Assembly: GCA_007922305.1 (NCBI GenBank)
Contig: ML677366.1
Span: 14,480,783 to 14,544,782, forward strand
Reading direction: 5' to 3'
DNA: 64,000 nucleotides
From: Dermatemys mawii
Lineage: Eukaryota; Chordata; Testudines; Dermatemydidae
Below are positions 60,018 to 64,000 of this stretch, piece after piece (the first letter of the stretch is position 1; every line of letters begins with the position of its first letter). A program made the position numbers and the translations under genes. The notes under the pieces were generated by a model that was given only the letters and a program-made list of their open reading frames with translations, was not told the DNA's origin and did not search any database.

Positions 60018-60553
60018 ATGCCAGAACAAGGCCCCAGAATGAACGGTTTCTCTCTGGGCGAGCTGTGCTGGCTGTTCTGCTGCCCACCTTGCCCTAGCCG
60101 CATTGCTGCCAAGTTGGCTTTCTTGCCCCCGGAGCCCACGTATACGGTGCTGCAGCCCGACCAGCAGCAAGAGACTGGGGCTGCAGCAACAGGGTCTGGG
60201 ACCCCAACAGGAATGGGCAGCTGCAGTCTGCACTTGAGTGAGCGGGCGGACTGGCAGTATTCGCAGCGGGAGTTGGATGCCATCGAGGTTTTCTTTTCTC
60301 GCACATCTCGGGATAACAGGCTGGGGTGCATGTTTGTGCGCTGTGCCCCTGCCAGCCGGTATACGCTGCTCTTCTCGCATGGCAATGCTGTGGATCTGGG
60401 CCAGATGTGCAGCTTCTACATCGGCCTTGGCTCTCGCATCAATTGCAACGTCTTCTCCTACGACTACTCTGGCTACGGGGTGAGCTCCGGCAAACCCTCT
60501 GAGAAAAACCTGTATGCAGACATAGATGCAGCCTGGCAAGCCCTCAGGACAAG
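60018..60553 (+). CDS. ABHD17C: ABHD17C first coding exon (N-terminal 178 residues)
   Basis: It encodes the N-terminal half of ABHD17C, an alpha/beta-hydrolase that removes palmitate from membrane proteins such as Ras and synaptic scaffolds. From ATG at 60018 it reads [20 protein letters not shown] and then [15 protein letters not shown]. The cysteines at about 17, 21, 22 and 25 are the palmitoylated cluster that anchors the family to membranes. A variable Gln/Ala/Gly linker (about 45-73) appears shorter than the human Ala/Pro-rich one. The hydrolase fold follows: [29 protein letters not shown] (His121-Gly-Asn near the oxyanion hole) and [17 protein letters not shown] (about 146-162). The exon ends ALRT plus AG before gtaaat. 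The nucleophile (GQSIG) and the catalytic Asp and His lie in exons beyond the window. ABHD17A/B are paralogues; the N-terminus and synteny favour C. Confidence 0.95.
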
Positions 60554-63500
60554 GTAAATTGGTGGTGGGGACAAGGTACCAGATCATGGCTCTTGGCCTG
60601 CTAAGGAATATTTCTGCATACAGCTCTCATCCTGTTAAACTCAACATCTGTATATATAACCTGCAAAGGGGTGAGAGGAAGAAGTCCGTATACATTTCTT
60701 AACTCTCTAAGAGGTGTCTGGTTTTTTTGATGGTCCTTCAGGGGCATGAGCAACAGTCACACGAGGAACTGCATGGCTTGGATTGGTCATGAGATTTTGC
60801 TTATTGGGTCTGCTCTATATCTGGGATTCAGTCCTCAGTAGCCAACATCACACCGCTGCCTACCTCCATTGATAAGGGAAGCTGTGATGTGCTTCCTTTA
60901 TCAGTGTGACTGGTTGAGCTTCTCCCATCTTAACGCCAGGTTGAGCTCAGTAGCTGCAGATCACAACTTTGTGTATGATTGGGGGTTTGCACTGGTGCAC
61001 TTACAACATTTGTTATCCAGCAGTGGCTGAATTGGGGCTAATCCCACAGGTAGACAAAGTTTGGATAACAAGTTTGAATGTAGATCAGGTTAGTGATTAA
61101 AAAAAAAAAAAAAAGTAGTAGTAACCATCTGATGGGAATTTAAGGTTGGGAGACCCCATGTTCCATGCAAACTCTATAACATAGGTCTTCCTCTTTAGTA
61201 GTAGGGCAGGAGAGGTGAGGACAACTCATAGCTGAATTCCCTGCCTGGCAGCCTGAGGTCTTGAAGCCTGCTAGAACAACCTGGCCAGTGTGAAATGAGT
61301 AGGTGATTTCAGTCTATTTCCTGGGGCCAGTTGTCCACCTCACAAGCCATCACCAGAATTGCTACTAATTGGATCTTCCTGTTTGCAAATGGAGCATCTG
61401 TGGATTAAATAGGCATGGAGTCCAAACTATCCTCTGACTCTGGCAGTGAACTGCCTGGGTCAAGTTTGAAGCATGCTGTTGGGTGGGAAAATAGGTGTAG
61501 GAAAGCATACTCCTTTGCTGTGTGTACTGTAGATGTTGTTTGGGTTGACTGAGTTGAGTTTCCAGGGCTCTCGGGCAACTTTTGAGAATACTGAAACTGC
61601 TTGAAAAATTGAGTTAGTTAATTTTATAAAGAACTACCTAGGGCCTGTGATGTTGCCTAATGTAACAAAAGAAAGCATCAAATGTGCTGTAATACTTAGG
61701 CACATGGTGGTTAAGATCTAAGGGAGGAGAAGTGCTATATAAGAGCCAAGTGTTAAGGTGACTGTGATTTGTTTTCCCCTCTCTAGCCCCATCTTTAATA
61801 TTGTCTAAATCAAACTTGAAAAATTGCCATGAAAATTTACCAATTCTAGAGACACATTCTCTTTGTCCATTATTCATTGTAAGACTAAATATCTTACTTG
61901 CCACTTAAAAATGATTTGCTTCAAGTCAATAGAATTTTACAAGACTGTTCTAAACCTGTTTTGTGTCTTTATTTTACCCACAGGTAAAAGTGCTGCTTTT
62001 CTTACTTTATTTCCTAATACAGATAAGGTGATATTTGTTCAGTGAAGGAGGATGCTCCCTGTTGTGTGTTTGTATGTTTCAGTTCATAACATCACATTAA
62101 CAGATTTCTGAGAGCTGTGACAATTATGAAGTCTGAGTCAACATAAATGTTCTAATCAATGAAGTTGGTGCCTTATTGACATGTTAATTCTGGCCATAGA
62201 GATTTACATGATTTTAACAGAGATATGTGTGTCCTTGTGTGTACATTGAGCACTGCTGGGTGAGGAGGAAGTTTTCCCTAGTAAATGTATGTACAGTATT
62301 GATGCCAGCTAAGGGATCAGTTGCTACAGAATGTAAGCTTTTATGTTTTTAAATAATCTCTGGCTTCCTAGTTGTAAAGAAAATCTTTTAAATACGAACC
62401 AGCATAAAATTGTCTTCCTGAGCCTGCAGACACTTCCTCATATATTTTCTAAGCAGCATATCAAAATTAACAAGATACTGGTTTAGTTTTGCAGCCACTA
62501 TTCAGAATTTTGGGTGGCATTACAACTGAGACACACTATCTGTAAGTGCTTTCATTGTAAAAATGCAACCCTGACCCATAATATGTTAAAATACATGTGT
62601 TATAATTGAACACTATACCATTACGGTAATGTTTTGGGCCTGTTTTGTGTCAGTAACACTCCTATGGTGTCTGTGTATGCTTTGATCTCTACCTTAAATT
62701 CACAATACTTGGACATATTGTAATGAAGTACAATGCTAAATTAAGCCATGTCCTGTAATATGTGAAAAGTGCCTCTTGCTAGTGAGGCCATGGGAAGCAT
62801 TTAGGTGTCCCAATAAGTCCTTTGAGTTCACCAAAGACCCCCTTAGAATCTTCAGCTTTAAATGTTACTGATCTGGAAGAGTCATTTGTTGCCTGTGACT
62901 GCCAGTGTTGGTGACATCCAGGAAAGAAGTATTCCGGATGTCTCTAAATAACCTAAAAGGGTAGACATGGAACCCAAAGATTTTGATGATAAACCCAAAC
63001 ATTTTTGCTTAATAACCCAGGCCCCTGCTTGGCTACAAGAGGGGAATGTTCAGCACATTTTTAAATTTTACTCAATCTTAGTTGCACAGTTCCCCTGTAA
63101 AGTTCTATCAATTTTAGTAAAGTTAATACTGATTTTATCAATATGTATTTAATATTATCATCAGTAGTCATGCAAGACTGGCATTAATTCTTAACTGGAG
63201 CGTGGGGGAACAGTTCTCTTTACCCCTTTGTATTTGTACCATGTTCATTGAGCTGCTGAATGTGTATACAATGAATTTATATTAACAAGTTGTATTTTAA
63301 TATTTTGTCTGTAGTAGGCAATGGATGGAAGATAAGCCATATGAAAAGTAGTTTTAATAGGTGTTCACTAGCCACTATTTGTAAATATACAGGAGTTCCT
63401 ATAGTGAATGTTGCAACTGTGCACATTGGGGTTCCCAACTATGTAATAATTTGAATAATACTGGGCCTGATCTTGGAACACAAACCTGTCAATTCTCAAA

Positions 63501-63604
63501 GTGATAACTGGGAATTATTAAGTAATCAGTATAATTAATCTATAGATCAGACTACATAAGCACCTCAGCTTTTATTAATTCTTTACACTGTATGTGAACT
63601 AGAA
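60554..63604 (+). other. ABHD17C: ABHD17C intron 1 (5' part)
   Basis: It begins gtaaattgg. AT-rich, with a poly-A run at about 61099-61113 and a 25-bp motif at 61288-61312 that also lies upstream of the exon at 59718-59742. No second exon (expected to start with the YGVSPENIILYGQSIG region) was found, so it lies beyond the window. Confidence 0.75.
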
Positions 63605-64000
63605 CAGTGTTTCTCAAACTGGGTTCTGTGACTCCTTGGGGTCTGTAAGGGTATCCCAGGGGGTCCGCAGGCCCCACTGATCAACTCCTCCTCCCTCCAG
63701 TGCCTCCCTACCTGCCCTGGTTCTGTGCAGCTCCTAGAAGCAGCTGCCAGGCCCTGCAGCGCCATGGCACATGGGTAGCCAGAGAGGTTGTACACTCTGC
63801 CCATGCCCGAGTGCTGGCTCTACAGCTTCCAATGGCTGGGAACTGCGACCAATGGGAGCCGCAGGGTGGCTCTCTAGCTGCTCATGTGCCATAGGGATCT
63901 GGTGGCTGCTTCCTGGGAGCTACAAGTAAGTGCCGCCGGGACTCCAAACCCACTTCCACACCCCAACCCCCAGCCCAGAGTCCTCTCCCACACCCAAACT
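63605..64000. mobile_element. hAT-like non-autonomous element, running off the window
   Basis: It starts cagtgtttctcaaactgg, a typical hAT-type terminus close to that of the 30275-31004 element (cagtggttctcaac). A GC-rich interior with 'ccaatgggagccgcagg' follows. The other end and target duplication are outside the window. Confidence 0.65.

Noticed and set aside
1..64000. A previously undescribed gene system
   Set aside because: Both genes are conserved vertebrate genes in conserved order, and nearly everything else with structure is a transposon remnant.

Overview
The window is vertebrate nuclear DNA: two conserved protein-coding genes on the + strand, separated by about 43 kb of transposon-rich sequence. 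The abundant CR1 LINE pieces, with 3' ends reading like '...tctgacccag..tggc..ttcttatgttct', and the many small DNA-transposon derivatives point to a sauropsid. The mix most resembles a turtle; a crocodilian is the main alternative. I have only recognition of sequence types for this, not a search.

1-17,148: the last five coding exons of ARNT2 (bHLH-PAS transcription factor), on +, at 2509-2608, 6220-6358, 9079-9244, 14418-14554 and 17050-17148. The exon phases join exactly (641 coding bases, about 212 residues plus the stop). They give the C-terminal Ser/Gln/Pro-rich transactivation region and the acidic end of the protein. The 3' UTR follows, with its end not resolved. The introns hold a MITE, CR1 fragments, a fold-back retroposon with a 13-bp target duplication, and ancient palindromic repeats.

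17-58 kb: intergenic. It is dominated by CR1 LINE copies on both strands: a nearly full-length dead one on - at 24.8-27.8 kb, a 2-kb one on - at 35.7-37.7 kb, and 3' ends at 18.5, 20.3, 30.2-31.8, 42.4, 53.4-54.2 and 57.7 kb. There are also hAT- and Tigger-like elements with clear target duplications, a MIR/CORE-type SINE, and a decayed long element containing an inverted pair of tRNA-like segments. No convincing protein gene was found here. Four assembly gaps (10, 10, 10 and 100 N) fall in the window.

58.8-64 kb: a CpG island, then the first coding exon of ABHD17C (60018-60553, +), a membrane-anchored serine hydrolase that acts as a protein depalmitoylase, followed by part of its first coding intron. 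The order ARNT2 then ABHD17C in the same orientation matches, from memory, the human chromosome 15q25 arrangement, so this is conserved synteny.

The two genes share no pathway; they are simply long-standing neighbours. I found no new biological system. The most interesting structure is in the repeats: a three-level transposon nest, fold-back retroposons with inverted tails, and a gap flanked by the same 65 bp on both sides.
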